Below are positions 42,499-50,599 of a DNA stretch of 64,000 nucleotides, piece after piece. Origin of the DNA: M3007 sp033764075 (GTDB lineage: Bacteria; Bacteroidota; Bacteroidia; Chitinophagales; Saprospiraceae); assembly GCA_033764075.1 (NCBI GenBank), contig JANRJH010000018.1, positions 124,001-188,000 of the forward strand. Direction: 5' to 3'. The position numbers and the translations under genes are program-made. The first letter of the stretch is position 1. Each line of letters opens with the position of its first letter. The notes beneath the pieces were generated by a model. It was not told where the DNA came from and ran no database searches. It saw only the letters and a program-made list of their open reading frames with translations.

Positions 42499-44100
42499 TT
42501 ACCGGACAATCAACTTTTGTGCGTGTTGCTTTCCGTCGAGCGCAAGGTACAACACATAAACGCCGGCCGGCAGCACCGGCAGGGTGATTTCGCATTGACT
42601 GTTTTCTTCCGGCAGCGGGGCCGACCACACCACTTGACCAAGGAGAGACAGGCGAATGGTTCCGGTTTGCCAGACTTCTTCCGTCCGGATGGTGATGCGG
42701 TCTGTTGCCGGGTTGGGGAAAATGTGCAGCGCGAGGTTGTTGGGCATACTCACCAATCGGATAGGGGAGTAGCTGAACGCGCCATCCAGGTCGGTTTGCC
42801 GGAGGCGGTAATAGTTGGTTTCCGGCAGTGGTTTGTCGTCGACAAACTGGTAGCTACCGGTTCCCGCTGCCGGCACGAACCCCAGCGCGGTCCACCGGGC
42901 GGCATCGGGGCTGCGCTGCACTTCGAAGCCGGCGTTCAGGGTTTCGGAGAGGGTTATCCAGTGGAGCCGGACACTGCCGCTTTCGGTAGGCGTTGCTTCG
43001 AAGGAGGCCCATTCAACGGGCAACAGGGCGCAAACACCGGGAGCGGTGGTTTGTGCGCCAACGGTGTAAAAGGCGCCGGGGCTCGACTGGTTGTTGAACT
43101 GGGTGGCAATCCAGTTCGCCGAGCGGGCGGTATTGGAAATGCGCACCTCGTCCAGCTGGCCTACCCACTTGCCCGAGCCATTGCCGTTGCCAATTCTGAG
43201 CAGGCCGTTGTCGGCGAGAAAGGTACTTGCGGGCACGTTGGAATTGGTGTAATCGAGCACACCGTCGATGTACAGGCGCACGAATTCGCCGTCGAAGGTG
43301 GCGGCTACATGCTGCCAGGTGTTCAGGCTGATCGGTCCGGTATGAAAAAGTTGATAACCCGGCCCGGGAGAGGGGAAGTTAAGCCAGAGGTTCAGGTTGT
43401 CTGCGCCACCCTGGGGCCAGTCGACACCAAGCACATAGCCATTGGCGCCTTTTCCCAGTATGCCGTGATTTGAAGTGTTGGATGTTCTGCGTATCCAGGC
43501 TTCGAGGGTGAAATCGGCATCCAGGTTGATACTGGCGCTGTTGGTGACGGTGATTTCATTGGTACCGCTGAAGGAACGGCCTTCTCCGATTTTTCCGGCC
43601 GTATTGGTTGACCCGCTGTTGACGCCGTTGTTGCTGTTGGAAGTGGCATCGGCAAAACTGTTGTTGCTAAAGTGCCAGATTGCCTTGTAACTAGCCGGCC
43701 AGGTGCTGGAGGTGGACGGATCAGAAGCGCCTGTTTTGCCGTAAAACATGCCGAGCTTGGTGTCAAAAACAGTGCTCAGGTTGGGAACCTTCACCCAGGC
43801 TACGTACTCACCTGTCTCCGGATTGTATTTTTCAATCTGGTGGGACAGCAGGGTGGTGCAATCGTCTTTCGTGAATACGATGTCGTACCCATTGGTACTT
43901 TGCACTTGCCCTCCGTTGGCAACGGATTTCAGGTTGGGGTCGGTCAGGCTGATCAACAGCGGAAAGTTATTCAGATTACCCATAACCTGGCTTGACTGAA
44001 TAGTAACCACCTTCCCATAGCCGTAGCCGGCCGGTTGTGCGAAAGAAATACCCTGAAAAAAAACGATTAAAAAGAAGGATACGGACACTCTCCCTTTCAT
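42499..44100 (-). CDS. secreted DUF2341/LamG protein with T9SS type A domain
   Basis: A 533-residue protein with signal peptide (MKGRVSVSFF to ISFAQ). The N-terminal half matches DUF2341 (NNFPLLISLTDPNLKS, YDIVFTKDDC), followed by a LamG/concanavalin-like jelly roll (FTLEAWIRRTSN, WQHVAATFDGEFVRLYIDG, GQLDEVRISNTARS). An FnIII-like module (FEATPTESGSVRLHW) and T9SS type A tail (LHIFPNPATDRITIRTEE) finish the protein. Likely a glycan- or matrix-binding surface protein. TACCTTTG at 44135-44128 on this strand may be its -7 element. Confidence 0.87.
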   Translation of the reverse strand: MKGRVSVSFFLIVFFQGISFAQPAGYGYGKVVTIQSSQVMGNLNNFPLLISLTDPNLKSVANGGQVQSTNGYDIVFTKDDCTTLLSHQIEKYNPETGEYVAWVKVPNLSTVFDTKLGMFYGKTGASDPSTSSTWPASYKAIWHFSNNSFADATSNSNNGVNSGSTNTAGKIGEGRSFSGTNEITVTNSASINLDADFTLEAWIRRTSNTSNHGILGKGANGYVLGVDWPQGGADNLNLWLNFPSPGPGYQLFHTGPISLNTWQHVAATFDGEFVRLYIDGVLDYTNSNVPASTFLADNGLLRIGNGNGSGKWVGQLDEVRISNTARSANWIATQFNNQSSPGAFYTVGAQTTAPGVCALLPVEWASFEATPTESGSVRLHWITLSETLNAGFEVQRSPDAARWTALGFVPAAGTGSYQFVDDKPLPETNYYRLRQTDLDGAFSYSPIRLVSMPNNLALHIFPNPATDRITIRTEEVWQTGTIRLSLLGQVVWSAPLPEENSQCEITLPVLPAGVYVLYLALDGKQHAQKLIVR

Positions 44101-44127
44101 GATTATAGGATTGAAAAGTAAATTTCA

Positions 44128-44135
44128 CAAAGGTA
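44128..44135 (-). promoter_or_regulatory. candidate -7 element of the LamG-protein gene
   Basis: TACCTTTG on the minus strand, 28 bases before the ATG at 44100. No good TTTG is found 19-21 bases upstream, so the call rests on the -7 element alone. It lies inside an inverted repeat (TAGGATTGAA-like at 44107-44115 with 44167-44175). Confidence 0.4.
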
Positions 44136-44184
44136 CTGCATAATTCGTACCTATTTTAGGTAATTCTTCAATCCTTAAGGAAAA

Positions 44185-46470
44185 CTACCGCCCGATCGCC
44201 CAGACAACCGTTCCCATCACATGCCGACCAGCCTGGGCAAAAAAACCGGTCTGGTTGTATACCCCGTTGCCTTCTGCACGGGCATAGGGGTTAAACGGCG
44301 TTTCGTCAAATCCCTGAGAGGTGTAGCGGTACGTCCAGCCGTTGTTGCTGTAAGCAGCATTGAACAAGTTGTGCACGGTAAAAATCACGCTTAGCTGCTG
44401 CCCGCGTTGCGTTGGCGCCCAATCGTAGTTCAGGCGAAGGTCGCCGTATCCGAATGCCGGCAATACCGTGTTTTCGTTGCCGGTATTATCCAGGTACTGT
44501 TTGCCGACGTATTTGCCGGCGATGGACACTTCTGCCTGGTGCGCCTTTTTTTTCCAGAACATAAAACCGGCCTCTGCGCGGGCGACCAGGTCCGGGGAAT
44601 AGGCTATGGGGGTATTGTTCCAGGTGAACGCTTCCTGCGCACCGGTGTCCCAGTTGTCGCGATATTCGGTGAATGCATCAATATGGTTCCGGCTCAGGGA
44701 CAGGTTGGCAGACACCCGAATGCGTTCGGCAGGCATCCCCGTCCCCTCCAGTTCAATGCCTGTGCGATGACTGCGGGGCACATTGGTACGGATGTAGGCG
44801 CCCACGTCGTTCAGGCGTCCGTCGAGTACCAGCTGATCGCGGTAGTACATGTAAAACAGGTTGGCCGACGCGCGCCACGCAGCCTGCTTCCAGCGTATGC
44901 CGCTCTCCAGATTGTAGAGCCGTTCGGGCCTGGGGCGGGAGTCCGGTGTTGATTGCGTGTAGTCGTCGCGGTTGGGTTCCCGGTTGCCGATGCCGGCAAA
45001 AAAGTAGACCTGGAGGTCTTTGGAGGCGGACCAGTTGGCGCCAACTTTGGGGTTGAAGAAATGGAGTGTGGCGTCCTGCGTGACGTTATTCAGGTCGTTG
45101 TCGAAGCCCAGAAATGCATAGTGTACGCTCCGGTACTGCAGATCAAGCATGGCGCTCCATTGGTTTCGAAAGTGCAGGTCTATTTTTCCAAACAGGTTGG
45201 CATCCGTTTTTTGTGCCTCATTTTCGTAATAACGGTAATCCTTGGGCAACGTTTCTGCGTATTCGGCCCAAATGACGTCGCCGAAGTGCGTGCCTTCGTA
45301 TCGGCTCGCCGCGCCGCCGAGCATGAATTCGGGCCCCCGGGCCAAAAAAGGCGGATTTACACCCGGTTTCCAAAGCAGGGCGAAGGTGGTCCCAAAAAAA
45401 TGGTTGTCGAGCCACAAGCGGCGTATCAGGTCCGTTGTATCTTCAGTGCCCGGCGGAACACCGTAATCCGACAGCGCCTGGCCGGCTTTGTATTGCTCGA
45501 AATACCCCTTGCCCCGGGTGTAATGGCCGTTCAACTGCAACTGGAGAAAAGGATTCAAAAGGCGTTTGTAATGCGCCAGGTGGTGGGTTTGCCGGTAATT
45601 GTCCGATTCATCCGGGTAAGGTTCGCCGGGTTTTTCTGTGCCGGCCACGTTGTAGGTGCGCAGTTCCGGGTCGTCGATGTACTGTGCGGGAACCGCATAC
45701 CAGGCCTGGTAGGTGGTCTCGCGCCCGGAAAGCACGTGGAGTTGCACCGATTGCCGGTCGCCAATGAACGCCCCGTGGAGGTGCAGGGCATCCAGGTCCG
45801 CCGAAGCGCGGTCTATGTAGCCGTCGGAATGCACGCGGGACAGGCGGCCGCTGAACGCCCAGTGCCCGTCGATGAGCCCCGTGCCGGCGCGGGCGCTAAA
45901 CTTTTGGGTGTTGAAGCTCCCCACCGTGCCGCTTAGTTCCGCGAAGGGTTCGGCGCTGACCTGAGAAATGTCGATGTTCACCGTTGCGCCGAAAGCGCCG
46001 GCCCCATTGGTGCTCGAACCCACCCCGCGCTGCACCTGTATTTCCGTGGCGGAAGCGGCCAGGTCGGGCAGGTTGACCCAAAAGACGGCCTGGCTTTCTG
46101 CGTCGTTTAGGGGTACACCGTTGATGGTCACGTTGATGCGCGTGGGGTCGGCGCCGCGGATCCGCATGCCAGTGTAGCCAATGCCGGTGCCGGCGTCGGA
46201 ACTCTCCACCAGAGAGGGGGTGGAGGCGAGCAAATAGGGAATGTCCTGGGCATGGTACACGCGCCGAAGGTCGGCCGTCTTCAGGTTGACGTGCGGAACA
46301 GCCGACAAAGAAGAGGCACGGTTGGCCTGGATCACCACCGCCTGTTGAATACGCCACTCGGAACGGGGAAGTGTGTCGCTGTTGGAAACAGTATCGCTGG
46401 TTTGGGCAGTTGCCAAACGCGCCGGCAGCAGCGCCGAAAAGAAAAGAAAAGCGGAAAAAATGCAACGCAT
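44185..46470 (-). CDS. TonB-dependent outer-membrane receptor, TPP-riboswitch controlled (thiamin-related uptake)
   Basis: About 761 residues from ATG 46470, signal peptide ending RLATAQ. The plug domain is clear: QQAVVIQANRASS (TonB-box region), IGYTGMRIRGADPTRINVT, NGVPLNDAESQAVFWVNLP and QRGVGSSTNGAGAFGATVN. The rest is a 22-strand barrel ending in a typical aromatic-rich C-terminus. The TPP aptamer at 46578-46674 in the leader predicts that TPP represses it, so it probably imports thiamin or a precursor; Rodionov and co-workers described such TPP-regulated receptors in this phylum. No inner-membrane partner gene is adjacent. Confidence 0.9.
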   Translation of the reverse strand: MRCIFSAFLFFSALLPARLATAQTSDTVSNSDTLPRSEWRIQQAVVIQANRASSLSAVPHVNLKTADLRRVYHAQDIPYLLASTPSLVESSDAGTGIGYTGMRIRGADPTRINVTINGVPLNDAESQAVFWVNLPDLAASATEIQVQRGVGSSTNGAGAFGATVNIDISQVSAEPFAELSGTVGSFNTQKFSARAGTGLIDGHWAFSGRLSRVHSDGYIDRASADLDALHLHGAFIGDRQSVQLHVLSGRETTYQAWYAVPAQYIDDPELRTYNVAGTEKPGEPYPDESDNYRQTHHLAHYKRLLNPFLQLQLNGHYTRGKGYFEQYKAGQALSDYGVPPGTEDTTDLIRRLWLDNHFFGTTFALLWKPGVNPPFLARGPEFMLGGAASRYEGTHFGDVIWAEYAETLPKDYRYYENEAQKTDANLFGKIDLHFRNQWSAMLDLQYRSVHYAFLGFDNDLNNVTQDATLHFFNPKVGANWSASKDLQVYFFAGIGNREPNRDDYTQSTPDSRPRPERLYNLESGIRWKQAAWRASANLFYMYYRDQLVLDGRLNDVGAYIRTNVPRSHRTGIELEGTGMPAERIRVSANLSLSRNHIDAFTEYRDNWDTGAQEAFTWNNTPIAYSPDLVARAEAGFMFWKKKAHQAEVSIAGKYVGKQYLDNTGNENTVLPAFGYGDLRLNYDWAPTQRGQQLSVIFTVHNLFNAAYSNNGWTYRYTSQGFDETPFNPYARAEGNGVYNQTGFFAQAGRHVMGTVVWAIGR

Positions 46471-46534
46471 TCTGCCGGTCGGCAGCACAAAATACAAAAA
46501 AGACATGTTACCATTAATAGTTGTGAAACATCCA

Positions 46535-46555
46535 CCGACAAAGGGGCTTTGCCGG
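46535..46555 (-). other. hairpin between the riboswitch and the receptor start
   Basis: Nine-base arms (CCGGCAAAG with CTTTGTCGG, one G-U pair) and a three-base loop, read on the minus strand. It lies between the aptamer (ends 46578) and the ATG at 46470. There is no U-run after it, so a simple intrinsic terminator is unlikely; it may be part of the expression platform. Just upstream GTGG-CATCA-CCAC forms a second small hairpin. Apart from the aptamer and these hairpins, nothing else is seen in the 46471-46820 gap. Confidence 0.45.
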
Positions 46556-46577
46556 TGTGGTGATGCCACAATCCCTG

Positions 46578-46674
46578 CTCAAATCCCTTCCCGGCATGAC
46601 CCGGGCAGGTTCGAAGGGTATGATCTCAGCCGCAAGGCATCAGCGTTCTGCTGCCGGTGCGGCACCCCAATGAG
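46578..46674 (-). promoter_or_regulatory. TPP (THI element) riboswitch
   Basis: On the minus strand the order of conserved THI blocks is complete: GGGGTGCC, GGCTGAGATCATACCC, TTCGAACCTG, then CCGGGTCATGCCGGGAAGGGA. P1 closes as CTCA (46674-46671) with TGAG (46581-46578). The aptamer is ~97 nt and lies ~108 bases before the TonB-receptor ATG. TPP binding should repress the receptor. Confidence 0.93.
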
Positions 46675-46820
46675 TGGAACTCAAACAGCCAAACCCGTAT
46701 TTGGTTTTTGCCCGTGCAACAGATGCGGTGCATTAAATGCAGGTCGAAGCGGTTATCTTGCAACGTTTCATTTACCCCATTGTCCTTCCTCCAGTTTTTT
46801 CATCAAACATAACAACGATT

Positions 46821-48086
46821 ATGAAAACATTTATCCTTCGCAACTGGGGCGGCATTCTGGCCCTGGCCCTGTTCGCCCTGGCCCTGCCCTTGCATGCCCA
46901 ACAGGAAAAAACGATCATCATCATCAAGGAAAAAACCAATGCCGACGGTACCACCACCATCGAGAAACAAGTGATCACAGATACCGAAGATATTCAGGAT
47001 GCACTTGAAAAGAGATCGGAGGGACTGCGGATGCAACTGGAGGACTTCGCACCGGAGCATTTCGACTGGCAGCGCAATTTCGAAGAATTGGGATTGCGCC
47101 ACCACCGGAATCCATGCGACGTGTTCATCGGCGTGGTGACGGAAGTGACGAACGGCAAATTGCTGGTCACCGAAGTGGTCGACAACACACCGGCACAAAA
47201 AGCCGGCGTTCGGGTGGGCGACGTCCTTGTCGCCATGGACAACGTGCCGGTCAACTCCCAGGATGCCCTGATTGCGCAGCGCAACAAGCACGGGCAAGGC
47301 GACCCTTTCTCCCTGCAGTTGCAGCGCAACGGCGGGGATATCAGCCTGGATGCACGCTTCAAGGCGTGCACCGAAGCCGAAAAGGCGGAATTTGAAAACC
47401 GGGAGAACGACGTCTTTCTCTTCCGCACCCTTCGGCATGACATCCGGCTCAAGGCGGAGCCCCGCAATCCGTGCGACGTATTCATCGGCGTCTACACCAG
47501 CACCGGCGCCGGCGACGAAGGCAAAGGCGTACAGATTACCGGCGTGATCGAGGATACGCCCGCCAAAATCGGCGGTGTACAATCCGGCGATGTTATTGTG
47601 GCCGTCGACGGTACGCCGGTGAATAATTACCTGGAACTGCGCCGCGAACGCGACAAGCACAAGCCGGGTGACAAATTTCAAATGACGGTGCTTCGCGAAG
47701 GTGCTCCGCTGACCATCTATGCCCAATTCAAAAATTGTGATAAGAATGAGCCTGCGAAAGTGGTTGAAGACGAGGTGATTGTCCGGGAACAACCCACCGC
47801 CGTGCCCGAACTGGAGAACCAGCTGCAGCTCGAAACCCTGGAGGTATTTCCCAATCCGACGGCCGGACCCGTAAACGTGCGCTTTACCGCTGAAGCTGTG
47901 CCCACCACCGTTCGCATCATCGACGCCTCGGGGCGCACAGTGTACAGCAAAACCCTGAGTCAGTTCGGTGGACAATTCAACGAAGAGATTGACCTGGGCA
48001 ACAACCGCCCCGGAAACCTCACCCTGACCATTGAGCAAAACGGGAAAGCCGCTTCCCAAAAAATTGTGCTCGTCAACCGCGCCTAA
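46821..48086 (+). CDS. secreted double-PDZ protein with T9SS type A domain
   Basis: About 421 residues from ATG 46821 (signal peptide ending LPLHAQ). Two PDZ domains are built as near-duplicates, each starting RNPCDVFIGV (from about 47107 and 47463) and each followed by a second Cys (FKACTE, FKNCDK) that could pair with the first. The PDZ core GVRVGDVLVAMDNVPVN and GVQSGDVIVAVDGTPVN is intact. No protease domain is present. A T9SS type A tail (LEVFPNPTAGPVNVRF) ends the protein. Likely a periplasmic or surface adaptor that binds C-termini or peptides. Confidence 0.85.
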   Translation: MKTFILRNWGGILALALFALALPLHAQQEKTIIIIKEKTNADGTTTIEKQVITDTEDIQDALEKRSEGLRMQLEDFAPEHFDWQRNFEELGLRHHRNPCDVFIGVVTEVTNGKLLVTEVVDNTPAQKAGVRVGDVLVAMDNVPVNSQDALIAQRNKHGQGDPFSLQLQRNGGDISLDARFKACTEAEKAEFENRENDVFLFRTLRHDIRLKAEPRNPCDVFIGVYTSTGAGDEGKGVQITGVIEDTPAKIGGVQSGDVIVAVDGTPVNNYLELRRERDKHKPGDKFQMTVLREGAPLTIYAQFKNCDKNEPAKVVEDEVIVREQPTAVPELENQLQLETLEVFPNPTAGPVNVRFTAEAVPTTVRIIDASGRTVYSKTLSQFGGQFNEEIDLGNNRPGNLTLTIEQNGKAASQKIVLVNRA

Positions 48087-48106
48087 GCAGAAGGTAATTG
48101 GCGACC

Positions 48107-48121
48107 GCCGATAGCCGACAA
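48107..48121 (+). repeat. 15-base direct repeat, copy a
   Basis: GCCGATAGCCGACAA; the same 15 bases recur at 48218-48232. The two copies flank palindrome copy 4. Confidence 0.7.
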
Positions 48122-48130
48122 CCGACCGTC

Positions 48131-48165
48131 AACCCATACGATGGCTTCAAGCCATCGTATGGGTT
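48131..48165. repeat. REP-like palindrome, copy 4
   Basis: Perfect 17-base arms around C48148. The core CGATGGCTT-c-AAGCCATCG matches copies at 13175-13421, but the outer arms are AACCCATA/TATGGGTT, changed on both sides so the stem is kept. It lies between convergent genes; a T5 run follows at 48170-48174. Confidence 0.85.
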
Positions 48166-48181
48166 ACCGTTTTTGTGAAAC

Positions 48182-48232
48182 AGCCGACTACCGACTACCG
48201 ACTACCGACTACCGACAGCCGATAGCCGACAA
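48182..48232. repeat. tandem GCCGACTA/CCGACTA heptamers and 15-base repeat copy b
   Basis: Four consecutive CCGACTA units (from 48184), a partial CCGACA, then GCCGATAGCCGACAA. The minus-strand kinase gene runs into this block: its last codons and TAG stop (48211-48209) are made of the repeat. Confidence 0.75.
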
Positions 48233-48748
48233 TACCTTCTGAACGCGCACCTCCAAAGACCCATACAACGTCAGCACAGGCGCAGGCGTTTGCGCCAACA
48301 CCTGTTGGTAGCACAAGAACAATTCCTCCCGTGCCTCCGGATGCTCCCGGAGCGGATCCGGCGCCCACGGAAAGTCCGGTGCACACAATAAATACACATG
48401 CGGTAACGCCGGGGCGCCGTACCCCTTTGGCCAATGATAGGCAGCAGGCCGGTATTTAAATTGCTCCCAAACCTGGAGCACCGTCCAGTCCGTATCAACC
48501 ACCAGCCAGCGGTCTGCCGCTTTCCGGTACTGTTCGATCCACTGTCGTTGCCCCCGGGCGATGGCCTCCAGGTCGGGCTGTGTGTACCGGCCTTCGCGCG
48601 CCAACAGGTAAGTGCGCGCAAACTCGGGCACTACAGGTGCGCCCAGTACTTGGCCGAGCGCAACGGATAATGCGGACTTGCCGGTCGATTCCGGACCAGT
48701 GACCACCAGCAATTTGGGTTCCTCCTGCCGACCCCTGTTGCAGTTCAT
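48209..48748 (-). CDS. NadR-like P-loop nucleotide/nicotinamide-riboside kinase family protein
   Basis: A 179-residue P-loop protein; GPESTGKSALSVAL at residues ~19-32 is the Walker A of the NadR kinase (AAA_28) family, followed by VVPEFARTYL (conserved EFAR), RWLVVDTDWTVLQVW (Walker B-like) and a C-terminal base-binding half. NadR kinases phosphorylate nicotinamide riboside to NMN for NAD salvage; here no nucleotidyltransferase domain is attached, so the product assignment is inference. The C-terminal residues are coded by a tandem repeat. Confidence 0.82.
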   Translation of the reverse strand: MNCNRGRQEEPKLLVVTGPESTGKSALSVALGQVLGAPVVPEFARTYLLAREGRYTQPDLEAIARGQRQWIEQYRKAADRWLVVDTDWTVLQVWEQFKYRPAAYHWPKGYGAPALPHVYLLCAPDFPWAPDPLREHPEAREELFLCYQQVLAQTPAPVLTLYGSLEVRVQKVLSAIGCR

Positions 48749-48764
48749 GTCGGTAAAGGTAATG

Positions 48765-48796
48765 CTTGCATGACATCCGTTTAAGGCGTACCTTTG
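48765..48796 (+). promoter_or_regulatory. Bacteroidota-type promoter
   Basis: CTTG (48765-48768, one mismatch to TTTG), 20-base spacer, TACCTTTG (48789-48796). It precedes the ATG at 48819 by 22 bases. Confidence 0.5.
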
Positions 48797-48818
48797 ACGG
48801 GTCGATCAAATTTCTGTT

Positions 48819-49403
48819 ATGCACGACATAGAGCCGCATTTTCGATGGAGAGACCTCTACACCGCAGAGGCCGATACTCGCTCCCCGTTTTACGGACGTG
48901 CGTACAGCGAGTTCGAGTTTTCCAACATGCTTTACAATTTCTACATCCATCCGCAATGGGATGCGTTCGGTTCTGCCACGCTGTATGCCAAGATTCTGTT
49001 CGCCGACTATGAGGATGGGTACGCCTGCATCGAGCTGATTGGTGAATGGAACGACGCCCTGTACAACGACATCATGTTTTTCAAACGCGAAATCGTGGAT
49101 GTGCTGATGGAAGCGGGTATCTACAAGTTTATTCTCTTTTGCGACAATGTGCTGAACTTTTACGCTTCGGACGACGATTACTACGCCGAGTGGTACGAGG
49201 AGGCGTCGGAATACGGGGGCTGGATCGTGCTGGTGAATACCCGGGAGCACGTCGACGAAGAACTGGAACTGGCCCGCCTGCAACAGTACCTGACTTTCGG
49301 AGAACCATACAAAGCTGTTAACTGGCGCCCCCACAAGCCGCAGGTTGTCCTGGAAATGGTCGATCTGTTGCGCATGGGCGTCACACCCCAAATTGGCGGC
49401 TAG
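48819..49403 (+). CDS. conserved protein of unknown function upstream of era
   Basis: A 194-residue soluble, acidic and aromatic-rich protein with no signal or TM segment. Characteristic strings are FYIHPQWDAFGS, IELIGEWNDALYNDIMFF and NFYASDDDYYAEW; the C-terminal part is NWRPHKPQVVLEMVDL. I do not recognise a family, though the regular alternation suggests a compact alpha/beta fold. It is followed 16 bases later by era, so may be co-transcribed and linked to ribosome biogenesis by position only. Confidence 0.75.
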   Translation: MHDIEPHFRWRDLYTAEADTRSPFYGRAYSEFEFSNMLYNFYIHPQWDAFGSATLYAKILFADYEDGYACIELIGEWNDALYNDIMFFKREIVDVLMEAGIYKFILFCDNVLNFYASDDDYYAEWYEEASEYGGWIVLVNTREHVDEELELARLQQYLTFGEPYKAVNWRPHKPQVVLEMVDLLRMGVTPQIGG

Positions 49404-49419
49404 CCGCCGCCCATGCTGT

Positions 49420-50328
49420 ATGGAAGAAAAGCGCGTATTTCGCTCCGGTTTTGTCAATATTGTCGGTTTGCCCAACGCCGGCAAGTCCACCCTCATGAAT
49501 GCCCTGGTGGGCGAACGCATGAGCGCCATCACCCACAAGCCCCAAACTACCCGCCACCGTATCCTAGGCATTTTGACGGGCGACGATTACCAGATCGTTT
49601 TTTCAGACACCCCGGGCTACGTGTCCAATCCCACCTACCAGATGCACAAAAGCATGAACCGATTTGTGGAAGGTACGCTGGAAGACGCCGACCTGATGTT
49701 GCTGGTCATTGATGCGACGGAGGACCTGCGAGAGGATAATCCTTTGCTGGACATGCTGAAAAAAAACCAGGCGCCCCTGCTCGTCGTCGTCAATAAAATG
49801 GATCAGGTTCAGCCGCAGCGCGCAGACGACGTGGCCAATTGGTGGCGAAAACGTGTAACTGTGGCCGGACATATCGGAATTTCCGCCTCCAACAAGGAGA
49901 ACATAGACCAACTGCTGGAACACATCCGACGTCACCTGCCCGAAGGGCCGGCCTACTTTCCACCCGATCAGCTGACCGACCGTTCCGAACGCTTTTTCAT
50001 CGCCGAAATCATTCGCGAAAAAATCTTCCTGCAATTTTCTGATGAGGTGCCCTATTCCTGTGAGGTGGGCATCGAAAGTTTTCAGGAGACCAACACCAAT
50101 GCCGGCGAACCGCTGGCCCGCATCCACGCTGTTGTGTACGTCATGCGCGAAAGTCAAAAACCCATTCTACTCGGTAAGAACGGTGCGGCCATGAAAAAAC
50201 TGGCCACCGCTTCGCGCCAGGCCATGGAAACGTTTTTGCAATCCAAGGTATTCCTGGAAATAACCGTGAAAGTGCGGGAAAACTGGCGGGATAATGAACG
50301 GTACCTGGAACAATTTGGGTACCGCTAA
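49420..50328 (+). CDS. era: GTPase Era
   Basis: About 302 residues from ATG 49420. G motifs in order: GLPNAGKSTLMN (G1), TTRHR (G2), SDTPGYV (G3), NKMDQ (G4) and ISASNK (G5). The C-terminal KH domain (ESQKPILLGKNGAAMKKL) binds the 3' end of 16S rRNA. Era is essential for 30S assembly. In this frame an upstream Met (49345) lies inside the previous gene and was rejected. The 271-base gap downstream has a 13-pair imperfect hairpin (50347-50376) and nothing else seen. Confidence 0.97.
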   Translation: MEEKRVFRSGFVNIVGLPNAGKSTLMNALVGERMSAITHKPQTTRHRILGILTGDDYQIVFSDTPGYVSNPTYQMHKSMNRFVEGTLEDADLMLLVIDATEDLREDNPLLDMLKKNQAPLLVVVNKMDQVQPQRADDVANWWRKRVTVAGHIGISASNKENIDQLLEHIRRHLPEGPAYFPPDQLTDRSERFFIAEIIREKIFLQFSDEVPYSCEVGIESFQETNTNAGEPLARIHAVVYVMRESQKPILLGKNGAAMKKLATASRQAMETFLQSKVFLEITVKVRENWRDNERYLEQFGYR

Positions 50329-50346
50329 CGGATACACAAAGAAAAA

Positions 50347-50376
50347 GTCCCTCCCCATTCATTAATGGAGAAGGAC
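50347..50376. other. imperfect hairpin downstream of era
   Basis: Thirteen-position stem with two mismatches and a CATT loop, 18 bases after the era stop. No U-run follows on the plus strand, so a terminator role is uncertain. Confidence 0.3.
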
Positions 50377-50599
50377 GTCATCAAAACACGCTTCATTTTA
50401 AACCTATTCTTTAAAGCCGCAAAGCGGCTCGCTTTTTTCCTCGAAAATGTCCGGAATGGGGCAAAGTTAAGTTAACTTTCAAAAGACCAAAAGAAAATTT
50501 GAAAATATTTTTTAACATTAATCTCTTGCTTTGTAACACGAGTACACTTTGTTGTGTACGCAAATCGATTTTTCACCAAATTTTTTGTACTATTTGAGT

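Noticed and set aside
48182..48232. CRISPR array
   Set aside because: Seven-base units without spacers; far too short and contiguous for a CRISPR array.
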